Shown here: piece after piece, positions 44,505 through 58,130 of the stretch
Numbering within the stretch: the stretch's first letter is position 1
How the letters are laid out: each line of letters starts with the position of its first letter
Assembly (NCBI RefSeq): GCF_004664715.2
Contig: NC_051071.1
Coordinates: 36,267,530-36,331,529, forward strand
Origin: Peromyscus leucopus
Taxonomy: Eukaryota > Chordata > Mammalia > Rodentia > Cricetidae
Direction: 5' to 3'
DNA: 64,000 bases
Program-made: the position numbers and the translations under genes
The notes under the pieces: model-generated
The model's input: the letters and a program-made list of their open reading frames with translations, nothing else
Told to the model about the DNA's origin: nothing
Databases searched by the model: none

Positions 44505-44700
44505 GGTGGAGAGATGGCTCAGCAGTTAAAAGTGTGCTCTAGTAGAGGACCCAATCTCAATTACTAGCACCTACATCTGGTGTCTCCTCTAACTCCAGCT
44601 CCCAGAGATCTGATGCCCTTTTCTAATATCTTCAGATATCTGCACTTATGTGTACACACAATCTCCCTCCATACACACATAAAAATAAAGAAATGAAAGA
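44505..44700 (+). mobile_element. B2 SINE
   Basis: Head gtggagagatggctcagcag, then ctcccagagatctgatgccc and tail aaaaataaagaaatgaaa. Confidence 0.85.
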
Positions 44701-45610
44701 AAACATGAGCTGACTCAAATCCTCTTATGAGGATTGAATGAATATGAGAGCCTAGGTGCTCTAGAAAACAGACGATGGCAAAGCTTATATGGTAAGCCTG
44801 CTAGGAAGATTTCAACTTCAGGAAGCAATGAGAGTCAAGGAACACTTTCTGAGCATTCCTTATTATGATTATCTTGCAAACACAGTCCCTGAAATATTGC
44901 AAAATACCTACAGACACTATATTACAGAACGACTATTGCTTCTCTTTTACCTGCATTGGTCATCATGGAAATGATTTTATAGATGATTGCAGCTTTCTAC
45001 AGGCCAGAGAGGCACATCTCATTTCAAATTTTTATGTCCCAGGTTCTTCATGGATTCTTCAGACCTTCTCTGCAAGCTCTTCTATTGTCTCCTTCATTTT
45101 CTCCCAGAGATCACTGAATTTCATCCTCCTTTAGCTTACACTCTTCCACTTCATCTCCTCTCATCTCCACCCATCCCCTCCTTCATCCAGTTCTCAGCTG
45201 GAAATATCTTCAGTTTAGAGTAAAAACAGAAATAATGAAAAAAGAAGCCTTTGCAGTTATTATCTGCCTCTTCTTGACTATATTCATAACTTGCCTTTTA
45301 TCTCATTGAAAGAGACATCTATCCATTTTTCAAACAGCACTCCTTCAGTTGCTCAAGATCTCAGTAACTTTTCTGTTACCTTCTTCGGGGCTTCATAGCT
45401 CAGCTTCCCCTACTTCTGGTTTTTTCAAATTCTTCCTCCTGGATAGATATCTGTCACATAAAAACAACTTCAGTGTTGCCCAGTGATGATGGAGAAGAAA
45501 GAAGAGAAGGCAGTGATCTATGAGAATTATTTCTCAATCCACTATCTCCCCTTTCTTCTGTAAATAATATACTCTTAAACATCTCTTATATATCATAAAA
45601 TATCTCCATA
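44701..45610. other. Unassigned stretch
   Basis: No gene recognised. Pyrimidine-rich around 45130-45190. Confidence 0.4.
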
Positions 45611-45619
45611 TGCACTGAT

Positions 45620-45995
45620 GTGTTAGTCAATATTCTAACACTATGATAAATAAGAGAAAAATAGCTTTAAAGGAGGAAATTTTTCAGTTCATGGATTCAG
45701 TGGCTTCAGTACCTGGCCATTTGACTATATTGTCTTTGATAAAGCAACACATCATGGCAGAAGCACAAGGTGGAAGAAACTGCTCACCTGATCTTGGTGG
45801 GGAAAAAAAAACAACTAAAGAAGCAATAGAGTTCTGATATGTCCTTTGAGAGCAAATGCCCAGTGACCTACTTCTTTCAAAAAGGTCTCACCTTCTAGAA
45901 TTCCTATCATCTCCCAAACACACCAACAGCAAACACACCAAGAGCTAGGAACCAAACTTTCATTCCATGAGCATCTGGAGGACATTTAAGATCTA
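45620..45995 (-). repeat. Old MER-type interspersed repeat, tentative
   Basis: The order of words (tattctaacactatgataaa, aacacatcatggcagaagca, caaggtgg, ggtctcaccttctagaat) resembles a widespread mammalian interspersed repeat. Neither family nor orientation could be fixed. Confidence 0.35.
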
Positions 45996-46094
45996 AGCTA
46001 TACTACTTGACTGATCAGTAAGATATCCAAATACATGGTTAAATGTGACTTCTGTGTGGAGAGGAAAGTGTTTCCAAAGGAGATTCACACTTTC

Positions 46095-46262
46095 TATTAC
46101 ATGTATTTGTTCATTATGGTGGTAGAGTGGTCCTGTATGCCACAGTGTACAAACAAGGGCCAGAAGACAACTTTTAGGATTCAGTTCTCCTCTTCCACTT
46201 TATTCATCCTAGATTGAACCCAGATCTTCAAGTTTGGCACCAAGGAGCCATCTTGCCTGGCC
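46095..46262 (-). mobile_element. B3/B2-like SINE relic
   Basis: The plus strand shows gggccagaagacaacttttagg, then cagatcttcaagtttggcac, caaggagccatcttgcctgg, the inverse of a B3/B2 head. Diverged. Confidence 0.55.
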
Positions 46263-49200
46263 TAAATTCACCTTTAAATTAGTCATTAAAGCACATGTCT
46301 TCCTCCAAAATACGGGTGGAGATGACACAAGCTGCTGAGATCCCCAATGGAAAAATCCATTGTGGAAAATAAACTTACTGTCTGCTTAACTGCTTGACTT
46401 GGGATCTCCACCTTCTGCTGCAAAATCTACCAGTACTCTGAACTTTGTTCTTGACCTTACAAATGTACCATGGTTTCTTGAACTATCTTCCCTCCATTGT
46501 ACACCATCAGCTTTCTAGGGAGAGATCTAATATAAATGGATTCAAACTGAAACCGTCTCACTTCATCTTGACACACCTGTCATCTTGACAACCATACATG
46601 GTGTCTCCAGTAGCACACAGGGCAGAATTTCCAAAACACAGAAGGGTGGTCAGCCAGCAATGTATGGTGCTAAGGCTTAGGGAAAGAAGAATAGTAGATA
46701 GCAGAACCTAAGAGTTTTACCCATTGGTTGTTAGTGACCTTCGGGACTGGGGCAGCATAGAAGTAAAATGATTCATCTCCCAGGACATGCTCTAAGTGAT
46801 GAGACTTCAGATGAGGTTTTATGGGAAGAGCAAGCACAGGCTACATTCCTGATAACCAAGAGATGGAGGCATTTGCCAACTTTCATTACTTTCTATTCCA
46901 GATAAAAGCACTGAACACTCCCCCTGGATTATCAGGAGAAATTCACAAAAGAAACTCTTAAACTTTTTGGATTTCAACAAACCTCACACAGATGATATGT
47001 TTCAGCTGTTTTTTGTTTTGTTGTTGTTGTTGTTGTTTTTAAGTTAAAACCCTATTCTCACCCTTTAAATTTTTCCTTAGGACCATAAAGTACATGTGGA
47101 ATACAATAGCTGTATGAGGGAAATTGCTACTTAGGTGGTTTAAAGAAATCTTGTTTCAATCATTGCATTGCTTTGGCAGTAAAATATTTCAAATCTTGAT
47201 GATATATTTAACTCAAAATATTCTAGACTTCCCAGCACTGATGATTTGGTAATAGAAACACAGAGTGTCTAGATTTATAGGTTATCCAATTGTCATTGTG
47301 GAGTGCCATCATCCTGTTAAGATCCTTTTTTAGAAAGTCCTAGGCAAGTTTGTTATTCAGTGGGAGTTTCATGTCATTTGCCTCGATTTCTCAAGGGCAG
47401 TATGGAAATTCCCTTCCTTCATCATCACTCGACTTTGTTTTAATTGAGTACCAATGTTACTTAACGTCCTCTAACTTTCGGCAGCTTTCTTCTATTCGGT
47501 GCAACAAGCTTTTTGTGAGGGAAAAAAAATATTTACTACAAAGTGAAAACAGGTTTCTCTGTGGGTGTTCTGATAGCTTTGTCACTTCCTGATCCTAGAA
47601 TGTGTTGGCAGTTTAAATGCCTGTCTGACCTTTATAGAAAGTTTTGAAATAGCTATCATGTTTTAGCATTATTTCTCAACATCTTTGAGCTAAACTTTGT
47701 TTAGAATTTTGCTTTCTGCAGATACTGATATGAGAAACAGTCACAAATTCAATTGGCAATATATAGAATGTATGTGGGTTATCATCTTATATATGGAAAT
47801 GCAACTAAACGAGGGTCAGAACAGATCAACTTGACTAAGAATGAGTATGTACATTGTCTCAAGAACTCTATTTTTAAGATGAGATTTGAATTCAGAGAGG
47901 CTGAATGACATGTCTAAGGCCATAAGGAGATGAATAAAATCTGTTGTCAGATCTCAACACTGATATCCACTCTATCACCACACACTGACTTCACATTTTG
48001 GAATTTCTGCATGAATTCTTCCATTGAAAAGGCTGTTGGGGTGGGCACTGGGTGTAGAAGAATGCTGACACATTTTTGTGGCTTTAAGACAATGGACAAA
48101 TCATACATTAGTCAGCTGCTTTCCCTTTTCCCACCCAACTTAGAAATTTTGGAAAGACAATAAAGTATTTTCTTTTATTCCAGTAACTCTTCATAGCTCT
48201 AAGAAACAAAAGAAAAATAGAAAATGCATACAGGACTTGTTCCTTCATCTGAGTCATTGCATACATCAAGTAAGAGGAAAACATGCACAAATACTAAAGA
48301 AAGAATGATTTTCTAAAGCCCAGTGTTAGTGAGTGCAAGGTAGCACGTAAATTAAGAGCTAAAAGGTTGTGCCAGCCAAAAGGAAGGACAGTAGGAGGGG
48401 ACTTCCCCACTCAAGTGAAGGCCAAAATGAAGATTAATTTAAAGCACATTTCAAAAGGAAAGGGAATAAGGAAGACATGAGAAAGAGAGAAAACAAGTTC
48501 AATGTTCAGTGGTTAGATCATCTTAACTGTAGAAATGCAAAATGGGGGAAACTCCTAGGCGGGGACAGAAACAGAAACACTTGGAACTGCTTATCCATGG
48601 AGTTCTGGATTAGAAAAAAAAATATTCCTTAAGATTTTGTGGAGGAAAAAGGGTACCAATGATGCTCAATTATTTCCCATCATGCACATGTGCTTCCATC
48701 TTTACAGTCAGCTCTGTTTGAGTTCCACAAGTCAACCTCTTCCCACACACACAGACTTTTTTCCTCCTCCTCTCCTGTATTATTTAAGGGCTGGCAATTA
48801 TGAAAGCCACTCAGGTCTCTTCATCTCTACAACTGTAATTCAGCTGTTCATTGTCTTTTTCATGGTCAACGTCTCTATGCTCAGTCAAACACACCACTCT
48901 TCAATTCAGTATATTATCACAGGCCCCTAATAAAAATGGACAAGCTCCTTAAAACTTCATAGTGCCAAGACCTTTCTCATCAATCCCCTTTTGTGTCTCC
49001 AGTCCCATTACAAAGTGTACACGAAACTCCACTACTCTCAACACATGACTGTTATTTGTATTTCCCATCCTCTTTGACTGTGATGATGTTAGCTCATTGT
49101 TTGGCTTTTCTGATAATAGATACATTAATAAACCATCATTTGACTTACTGACCTAATGAAATTCTCCTTATAAGATCTTATTGTACTTGTTATAACTCCT

Positions 49201-50760
49201 TGAAACACTTAACACTGTTACTATTTCTTATGTATTTTTGTGATTATTTGAATAAAATCTGTATCTTTCTCTAGGCTATGAACTTATTGGATTCTAAGGT
49301 ATTTTCATTTTCTTCCTTATCACATCTTAAGTGCCCAAAAGAGTGTTCAGTCCATACTAGACATATGATTACAATTTGAATGAATGAAAGCTAGCTACTG
49401 CTTTTTTAGCTTTACTCTAATGCCAACCACTATAAAAAACATTATTGCATTTTTTCTTTAATGCCCAAAGCAACTCCACAAACACGATTTGATTATTTTT
49501 CTATTATATACAAGGATATAGAGCATAAACACACCATTTGAGTTCATGTAGATAATATTGGAGAGAACCAATTTAGAGAACCAGCCTGGGTTTCTGGTGC
49601 TACATCTGTGTTTGCCTGTCTGACAAATTGATGGTGGACAGAAAGCTAATGAGTCAATGTCAGCACTTGGTTTTGGAAACAGTAATTTGGAAGTAAGGGA
49701 GTGGTTGAAAACTACAGGCTTGCAGTAGCAATTAGATAACTGACAATACTAATGAAGAATACTGGAAAAGCACATCTACAAGGCATTGAAGAAACAAGTG
49801 GAGTCCAATATGTCAAAGTCAGACCTGTAAAAGAAAGTGATAGTTATTTTGATACTGTGGCCCATGGAACTGGGGAAGGCAGTGCTGAATACTACTTGTC
49901 AATGTTGCAGAGACCCTCAGTCTTACACGTTTTGTATATTACATTCTCCAAATGAATGTGGTAAAACTTTCTTTCTTGTTCCCTTCAGTGATTGAATATT
50001 CTGTCCAAGGCTGGAAATTCATCTGGAACATATCATTTATGTACCATTGGGCTGGTACATTGTACAATGGGTCTCCTACTTCATTTGTCCTATTGTACAA
50101 CCTCTTAGTGTTATTAATTGATCAATGAAATCTCAGTCATTTCATTTTTTATTTTGCACACAATAAAATTCAAGAGTATTAAATGTTATTCAGAAATATA
50201 TGTTATTATTATTCTAGAATAGAGATTCAGATGTCAAACCTGTAGGGTTAGATTTACTCTTCAAATTAATAGACGTAGTTTTAATTTTTTATTTTTTTGC
50301 AAATTTCTTTCAACTAACAAATTTTAAATACATTATTTGATTTTTGAGAGATTTTACTAATATAAGCAGACCAGTTTTTTTAATAATAATAATAGAAAAT
50401 TTTATACATATTTTAAAAATAGAGTCTTTCTAACAAACCATTCCTAGGGAAACAAAACTGCATACATGAACCACTTGAAAAGGTCAATAAAACCCATTCT
50501 TCTAGTTCGTTTATAAACATATGTTAGAGTTCTGTGAAGCAAGAGTAACCACATGGTGCTCTCGCCTTGTGAAACAGCTTAAGCTGAGCACTGAGTAATG
50601 TTGTAGACAGTCGAGCTACTGAACCATTCAGAACCATATAAATAGAGTTACTGTCACTTTACAGAGATATGATAATGTAAACATCTATAACTTTGAAGAT
50701 GTAACAGATGAGATTGAAAAGTATTCCCTTGTAGTTTGCCTATGTTCTTTTCCATAGAAA
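46263..50760. other. Long unassigned stretch
   Basis: About 4.5 kb without a recognisable gene or clear repeat. A short (GTT)n run lies at 47019-47036. Confidence 0.4.
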
Positions 50761-50764
50761 TTCT

Positions 50765-51150
50765 TCATAGTGGAACAAGAGCTGTGGAGCCTCCATGAGA
50801 CTGAACTAACCCTCTGCATAAGTGAGACAGTTATGTAGCTTGATCTGCTTAAGGGGCTCTTGGCAGTAGGATCAGTACCTATCTATAGGGCATGAGTGGG
50901 CTTTCTGGAGTCCACTGCCTATGGTGGGACACCTTACAAAGCCTTGGTGCAAGGGGAGGTGTTTGGACCTGCCTCTACTGAATGTACCAGGCTCTGCTGA
51001 CTCCCCACTGGAGGCCTTGCCTTGGAGGAAGTGGGAATTGGGAATGGGGTGGGGGAAAAGTCTGGGGGTAGGAGGAGGGAGGGGAGGGATCAGTGGTTGG
51101 TATGTAAAATAAATATGAAATTTCTTAATAATAAAAAATATAGAAAAGAT
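50765..51150 (+). mobile_element. L1 3' UTR fragment
   Basis: It shows gtggagcctccatgagactg, ccctctgcataagtgagaca, the G-rich block ggggtgggggaaaagtctgg to ggagggaggggagggatcag and the end ttggtatgtaaaataaatat with an A-rich tail. It is the same family as 42828-43215. The G runs could form a quadruplex in the RNA or DNA. Confidence 0.88.
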
Positions 51151-52575
51151 TAGAAACAGGAAAAAAAGAAATTCTTGATAGAAAAATATTGCTTTGACTA
51201 TTTTGTTATTTAGCTGGTCTGTGATAGAGAGTAATGGGAAAGGAGGAGGATCATTTCTGTGTATTTCTGCATGCTTAAGCTAATGATAAGAATGTAAACT
51301 CTACAGTCTGTTGGCCACTTTTCAACTCTGCAATTCTTAAAAAAAAAAAAAAGATTTAATTTCAATGAATCACTGCTTCTTAGGAGGCTGAGCTGCCCAA
51401 GTGGTAGCAACCACATGGGATCTTTGCATGAGTTTGATTGACTGTAAAATATTTGGAGGAGATCCTGATACTTAGTAAATATACAACCAAGGTTGACTCT
51501 TACTCATCAACATTCACCATATCAGTCATATTTCAAAGACTTTTATAATTTTCAAGACTTCTTACAATACACAAAACAATCTAAAACTTCAGGAAAATTT
51601 ATATTCTAATTCTGAGTATGTAAGGGTAAAAGCCATGTCTTCCTAGGGTAGCCATCCACTGTACCAAAAATACTACATTACTTTTAATACATCTATTTAT
51701 AAAACTTCTTTCCACATTTATGACTTACTCTCCAATCCCCTATTGATGGACACTATGATGATACTGCTTTTTTCTGCACTATTTTATTGATGTTATATGC
51801 ATACTTATAAATATATTAAAATATCCCAATTTTATTAATTTATAATTTGCCAAAATTATATTGAAGCTTATAGGGAAGTTTAAGTGGTAGTTAATCACTG
51901 GGAATACTTTTCTAAGTCTGGGAATCCTTATCTCCAAGTACTAAAGTATCCTCTAAATTTGTAAGAGTTCAAGAGTTCAAATGGCATAGTACTGAAGAAG
52001 GGAGGACAGATCAATGAAAACATACATAGAAATTATAATCAAAATTCACAGAAAAGGCACGCTGCAAAGTGAAAAACACATTGGAGGCCAGGGTGACACA
52101 TCATAGATAAGTAGTCTCAATGCAATCCCCAAAACCTAACAGTAAAAATCAAACACTACTTAGAAAAATTAAAACACAACATTTGCTCCAAGGACAGTGT
52201 TGTTTTCATATACTGATGTCAGGAATAAACTTAGCAATAATGCAATAAGATATCTCCTTGAAAAGAAATGTAACATTATTTATCTAAGAACTAAAGGATT
52301 GATAACTTTTGGTACATTAATTCCATTTCCAAGAACACGACCTATAAATAAATATAAAAAATAAAATATAAAGAGATGCAAAATAAACATTTCTGTAAGT
52401 ATATGAGCATCATTAGTAAAGTACAACAACAGACATAGCAAGTATGTGAGAGTTAAAAGAGAAAAATAAGCGCCATTTTGTTCATCAGTAGGGAGCTTAA
52501 ATTAATAGAAGAACCTTATTTTCATTAGAAATTGCTCACAAAAATCAAGGTTTCTAAAGCTGAGATCAGTTTTCT
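51151..52575. other. Unassigned AT-rich stretch
   Basis: No gene recognised. Confidence 0.4.
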
Positions 52576-52579
52576 TCCT

Positions 52580-52675
52580 GTCATTTTCTAAAGGGCTAGG
52601 AATAGAATTCAGTTTTGTAAGCATGCTCAGTAAGTGCTCTACCATTGAGCTTCCTCCTCAGCCACAAGTATGAGG
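52580..52675 (-). mobile_element. ID/B3-like tRNA-derived SINE relic
   Basis: The plus strand shows gggctaggaatagaattcag and cagtaagtgctctaccattg, agcttcctcctcagcc, the inverse of a tRNA-Ala-like ID/B3 head. Confidence 0.5.
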
Positions 52676-54910
52676 CTTCAACAGCAACTTCAAACCTTTC
52701 CAAATTGTTCCACCCCATGCCCCCCCCTAAAAAAAAAAAAACAAAGTAAAGGAGCCAAAGACAGAGAAGGTGCAGGACATTTTAATCAGCAGGGAAATGA
52801 AAGAACAGTGTTAGACACAAATGTCAAGGAATTTTGACTGGTGTACTACAGATGGAGACAGATTGAAAGACAGACTTATGGTACTCTTTCCAAGAAAATG
52901 ATGCAGAATGGCAGGAAGCATTAAAAAATTCTGGCACCACATCATAGCCATCCCTCATCCAGAGAAACAAGGTTTACAGTCAAGAGTTTGCTGCATGAGT
53001 AATGTGGACAGCTACTTGGGATTTTTTTTTCCAGTGGATTAAACATAATCAGATACAGCATCTGTGACTTTCTGGCCTTCTTGAGCTTTTGGAGGGATGA
53101 ATGTCTAGGCCCCCACTTCTTGGACCTTGACCCATTTCTCAATAGAAGACTAATGTGGAGGTTATATGTGAATACAGACAGGGTATTTATCCTATGGTTC
53201 CATTTCTTCTGAATATGAGAACAATAACAATTTCTACTCCATGCATGGAGAGACAAAAAACTGTAATGCAAATACAAACCACAAGACTCTCTCATGAGGT
53301 CTTGAAGATCACAACAATCCTAACTAAAATTGTGATAGTACAGCAGTGCATTAAAGAGGGGATCTAGACAGTAACTAGTACCTCTATGAAGCTGAATCAA
53401 AGGAGCTATCTAGGCCTCTATGCAGGTAAAGCTTTGAAGCTAGAATGATTATCAAGCATGGGCCACTTTTCAGTAGAGTTTAACTTTGGAAGTGGGATAG
53501 GTACATTTGGACCAGGGCAGTTCTCAGAAAAGGCTTCACAGGCAGACAAACAACAAACAGTGCCAATGGCTGGGAAACATGCAACTAAATCAGGAGGCTC
53601 AGATGCTTCCTACAATGGCTACTGCATAAGGAACTGCGAAACGGAGACACAGAAGAGTTTATATCCCAAGACCGAGCAGGAGGACTCAAGCAGGAGAGCT
53701 TTTCTTCCTTAACTATTTTTTTTTTATCCTAAACACAAGGCAAAACTTTTGGGTAAATTATAGACTTCCTGAAAGATGTCTTATTCAAAACCAGAAAGCA
53801 ATAACTCCAGAAGGCAAAAATGCCAGGGCTAATTTCATGATTACAAGTAACAGATGCAAGAAAACCTGAATATCAGGAGGCCAAAGTTGGCATCTAGTGC
53901 AGAAATGTCATGAAGTAAATACAATGCGCTTGTGTAGGTCCTCCTACACCCATGAACAATTAAGAAAATGCTTCCTATATATGGGTACAGACCAATCTGA
54001 TCAGAGCAATTCTTTAGTTGAGGTTCCCTCTTCTTAAGTGACTCTGTATACAATTGAAGCCGACAGTAGATCAACATAAACCAAATCAGAGTAGTGCACA
54101 TTGCATCATTTCATTGGACTTTCTGGAGAGACTACAAATACTTTTTACACATTACAAACTCAAACTAGCAGGCAGTGAGTGACACAATGGAACAGTGCTA
54201 AATAAAAGAAATCAGAAAAGCATCATGTTCCCATTGAGGAGATAAGTAGCTAATGGGTTCAGTCATTGCCATGTATGCCTTTTGCTGTGGTTGCTACATA
54301 TTGAAGTTGAAAATAAGAGTCATAATTTGCCAGCATACAATTATCTAAAGAAATCAGTATAGCCAATTGAATGCTTGTTGAAATTAAAAACATGATGGAT
54401 GGAAAACACGATTATAAGTGTTTTTTTAACACCAAATCAAAAAACATAATGAAATAATAGGCTGCTTATAATAGCAAAAAGATAAAAATATATCTGATGA
54501 TGAATTTAATAAGAGTAGATCATTTCTCTAAAGAAAAATGTATATAAATCTCTTGGAAAAGACAATATAAACAAATTTCAATGAATAAAAGGCTTTTTTG
54601 TTAAATAGTCAATACAATAAAATACACAAACATGCTCTGTTCAAATGTAACATAATATAAAAGAAAACCCTACAAATGTTTAGAAGTTGATGGATCATTT
54701 TAAGAGTTCATTTGTAAGGATAAATATGAGAACAGGTACATATATTTTGACAAAAACTATTTTGAGATGATTTTTGCTTAAATATTTTAAAAGCCTTATA
54801 TAACCATAAAAAACAAGTGTTTAAAACTAAATAGTATGACCAGTAACTTGTTGGGAAAGAATGTACTTTTTCTTAGAGAAAGGAAATAGAGTTAGATTTC
54901 TCTTTTATTC
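52676..54910. other. Unassigned stretch
   Basis: Open frames of 84-117 codons occur at 52942-53295 (minus), 53458-53712 (plus) and 53841-54101 (minus), with no domain, signal or family resemblance that I can name. Possibly an old retrogene or ERV remnant. Confidence 0.35.
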
Positions 54911-54919
54911 AAGAGTATA

Positions 54920-55040
54920 TTCTAGAGCCAGGTTTGAAGGTCCATGCCTGTAATAAAGCTGTTAGGAGGTTGAGGTGGGGGATCATGAATTTCAAGCCAA
55001 CTTGAGATACATAGACTTTGTCAAAAAATTTAAAAAGTAG
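54920..55040 (+). mobile_element. Diverged B1-like SINE
   Basis: It shows ccaggtttgaaggtccatgc, ctgtaataaagctgttagga and caagccaacttgagatacat in B1 order. Its A-rich tail leads into the following CA-rich tract. Confidence 0.55.
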
Positions 55041-55044
55041 CAAC

Positions 55045-55330
55045 AATAGCACATACACACACATGCACGCAAATTTACACATGCACACAAATTTACACGT
55101 GCATAGAGGCAAATAAATACACATGCACACATATACACACAAACTCGTGCTGTATACAGACACATGGCTACACATGCACACACACTCATATACACATACA
55201 TACATGTGCACACACTCATATATGCACCCAAGAACACACATGCACATACACGTGTACACACACCTGCACTCACAGATATACTCATGTGATCATATATACA
55301 AACACAAACACATATACACACACATGCACA
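55045..55330. repeat. CA-rich compound minisatellite
   Basis: About 285 bases of imperfect (CA)n with interspersed gtgcac, atatac and acatgcac units. The Cys/Val/Tyr-rich frames on the minus strand are shadows. Confidence 0.92.
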
Positions 55331-55371
55331 TCTATCATATTTTTGCTTGTAAACAACAACAAAGACATGGG

Positions 55372-55792
55372 TATGGTGGTATTCTATTTGTACTGAAATG
55401 TGATTATAATTGTATATTAATAAATAAAGTTGCCCGGGGGTCAGAGCTATTAGAGCCATAGAAAGAGCGTGGTGGTGGTGGCACACGCCTTTAATCCCAT
55501 AGATTTCTGTGTGTTCAGGGATACAGCCAGCATTAAAGACATACGCCTTTAAGACCTGGAGGGCTGTACTTACAGGCAGTGACGAGGCAGTCATGTGTTT
55601 GGGTTTACAACCAATGAGAAGGCAGAACAGAAAGACTATTTAAAGACATACACACAGGAAGTAGGTCTCTTTCGGAGAGCTAGGAGCACCGCAGGAAGGG
55701 TAAGGTTTTAGCTCTGAGCTCTGACCTCTTTGCTTTCTCTTTTACATTGGTTCTGTGTTTCTTATTTAGTAAGACAGTTGGTTACATCTACA
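55372..55792 (+). mobile_element. Solo LTR carrying B1-like blocks
   Basis: It runs TATGGTGGTATTCTATTTG to GGTTACATCTACA, flanked by catggg (55366-55371) and catgag (55793-55798), a 6-bp duplication with one change. It contains aataaataaagttgccc (possible polyadenylation region), cacacgcctttaatcccat and a second acgcctttaagacctgg, both matching the B1 SINE 5' end. The family is shared with 35782-36242. Confidence 0.8.
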
Positions 55793-57435
55793 CATGAGAA
55801 CAGACCCTACAAGCTTGAAGGAAAGAAAATATTGGCAAACACTAAGAAAATCTTGGGACTGAGAAAGATCTAACATTGTGCCAATTGCCTAAATAAACTT
55901 TAAAGGTTGAGATACAAATGCTCTAATATATAATTCTAGTCTAAACTATTTTAGCAATTCTATAGAAAATTATCTTACTATGAAATGAAGGGCAAATCTA
56001 GTGGGGACTCGATTTTTAAGGAATTGTGAATATGAAGAAAACTTACACATCAACACAAAGCAACTACCCCAGTGATGCATTTTTCCTATTACTCATTGAT
56101 TTGTTCAAAACAGTAGACTGTGTCCTATTAATGCTGTGATCTATCCACTCTGCTACTAGTGGACAGAAGGTTTGAAATAATGTGGTTTGGGCACAGATGT
56201 AAAGGAGAACCCAGGAGTATCCTCAGCCTTATCACATGGCACTGATTAGTTCCCGAAGCATTTATACCAATAAGCACACCAGCCCACAGGGCCCATGAAC
56301 TGGGTCCTTCTGCCATGACCCTTGGTATTTTCAGGCCTCTTATAATAAGCCCATCTATAGAGATTAAGTGGGTATTCTTGGGGAATTTCATAATTATAAC
56401 ACAGTAGCCAGATTTTCATATACCTGTTGGTTATTCCTCTTTTCTCTAAAGTGCCCTATTATACCTTGGTTTTAGGAGTGAGCTGTCAGTTTTCAGATAC
56501 GTAGGAGTTCAATGTTATCAAATTAAGTTTGCCATTTTTTAAACTAGTCACATTGTGAATAGAGTGTGGGGGCCTAAATGACACTAATAACATGAATTAT
56601 TTGAGGCTTGATCTGCAGTCTATCCCCATGAGAATGGTCAATATCATAAATATTTCTATGAGCCTGAAAAGAGTAAATCTTGTCCAGGTGTGTTGTGTTG
56701 AATCAAACATGCCCATGACTATGCACCTGATTACGCTCATTGGCTCCTGTCTTTATCTCCTTGATCAGTACAGTTCTGAAAGAAGTATGTTTGGACTTCC
56801 AATTAAATAGATATATTACTTCCTGTTTCTTGTGCCTTTATGGTAACTTGACCCTTGTATCATTAACAAGCCATACCAGCTTTATCTCATTTAGCATTTG
56901 TCTAGTACGTCATTTTATATTATTTCTCTTATAACTGTTTTGAGGCTATGGTTAAAGAAGTGCATGTGTTAAATGGAATATTATTACATCAGAAATATTG
57001 GAAAAGGTCCTTAAAACTAAATGATTATTTCCATTCAAATTTTAATAAAGTTGTTCTAACTTTTACATGGGTGAGCTCTCAAATTTATGTTTGGTAATCA
57101 CTGATATCTATGGACTTATTTTTAGCATCTTACATTCTGCTTCAACATGCTTTTACTGTGCTCCTTTCTTATTTCTCTTCTGTTTGGATTTTAAACTTGC
57201 AAATTTATCTATTTAGCCTAAAGCAAATTAAGATAATTATCCTCCTCAAAAACAAAAGGCACATACGTTTAAACTTTCTTTTTCTATATTTTATAAAAAA
57301 TACTTTAATTTCTTTAGAAAGAATCATATTACCAATGTTCTCATCAAGCTATATAACTAACATGTAAAGAAATTAAATTTTTGTCAGAAATAATGTGCTT
57401 CAATAGTTAGTAAATTTTTTGACATCTGATTTTTT
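55793..57435. other. Unassigned stretch containing the source of a local copy
   Basis: No gene recognised. An 87-codon minus frame at 56128-56391 has no family resemblance that I can name. Bases 56739-56862 are duplicated at 58361-58483. Confidence 0.4.
56739..56870. repeat. Local duplicated segment, first copy
   Basis: About 124 bp, ttggctcctgtctttatctc through cccttgtatcattaacaag, almost identical to 58361-58492. Confidence 0.85.
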
Positions 57436-57439
57436 TTAA

Positions 57440-57985
57440 TTGTCTTTTTTTAAGAGATTTTCTATTCATTTTACATATCAACCTCAGATTCCCCTGTCCT
57501 CCCTCCTCCCACCACCCAGCCTTCCGCCCCCCCAGCCCACTCCCTGTCTCCCACCTCCTCCAAGGCAAGGTCTCGCATGGGGAGTCAGCAGAGCCTGGCA
57601 CACTCAGTCAAGGCAGGTCCAAGCCCCTCCTCCCTGCACCAAGGCTGTGCAAAGTGTCTCACCATAGGCACTAGGTTCCAAAAAACAGGCTCATGCACTA
57701 GACAGGTCCCAGGCCCCCCCTAAACAGTTCAAACTAAACAACTGTCTCACTTATCCAGAGGGCCTAGTACAGTACCATGGGGGCTCCTTAGCTATTGTTC
57801 CACAGTTCATGTGTTTCCACTAGTTTGGCTAGTTGTCTTTGTACTTTTTCCAATCATGGTCTCGATATCTCTTGCTCATAGAATCCCTCCTCTCTCTCTT
57901 GTAAATTAGACTGCTGTAACTCCTCCTGGGCCCCAGCGGTGGGTCTCTGCATCTGCTTCCATCAGTCACTGGATAAGGGTTCTAT
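57440..57985 (-). mobile_element. L1 3' UTR fragment (minus)
   Basis: The plus strand begins ttttctattcattttacata and then a C-rich block (cccccccagcccactccctg), the inverse of the L1 3' UTR purine block. Next come gagggcctagtacagtacca and atctgcttccatcagtcact. The L1 3' end is at 57440. Confidence 0.85.
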
Positions 57986-57989
57986 CATA

Positions 57990-58130
57990 TTATTGATTTA
58001 TTGGTGGCTATCATGTAGTCCAGGATATTGGAGTCTGACCTTGAACTCTTGCTCCCTCTGCTACAACCTCCTCAGAACTGAGATTACAGGCCTGAGTCAT
58101 CTTGCCCTGTTTCTTCAGTGATGGAGGCTT
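57990..58130 (-). mobile_element. B1-like SINE relic
   Basis: The plus strand shows catgtagtccaggatattgg, ctgaccttgaactcttgctc and gagattacaggcctgagtca, an inverted B1 order. Confidence 0.6.

Noticed and set aside
54909..55594. 200-codon minus frame with Cys/Tyr-rich stretch
   Set aside because: Runs through the CA-rich minisatellite and part of an LTR; not a gene.
56128..56391. 87-codon minus frame considered as a retrogene
   Set aside because: No family resemblance found, no poly(A) or target duplication nearby.
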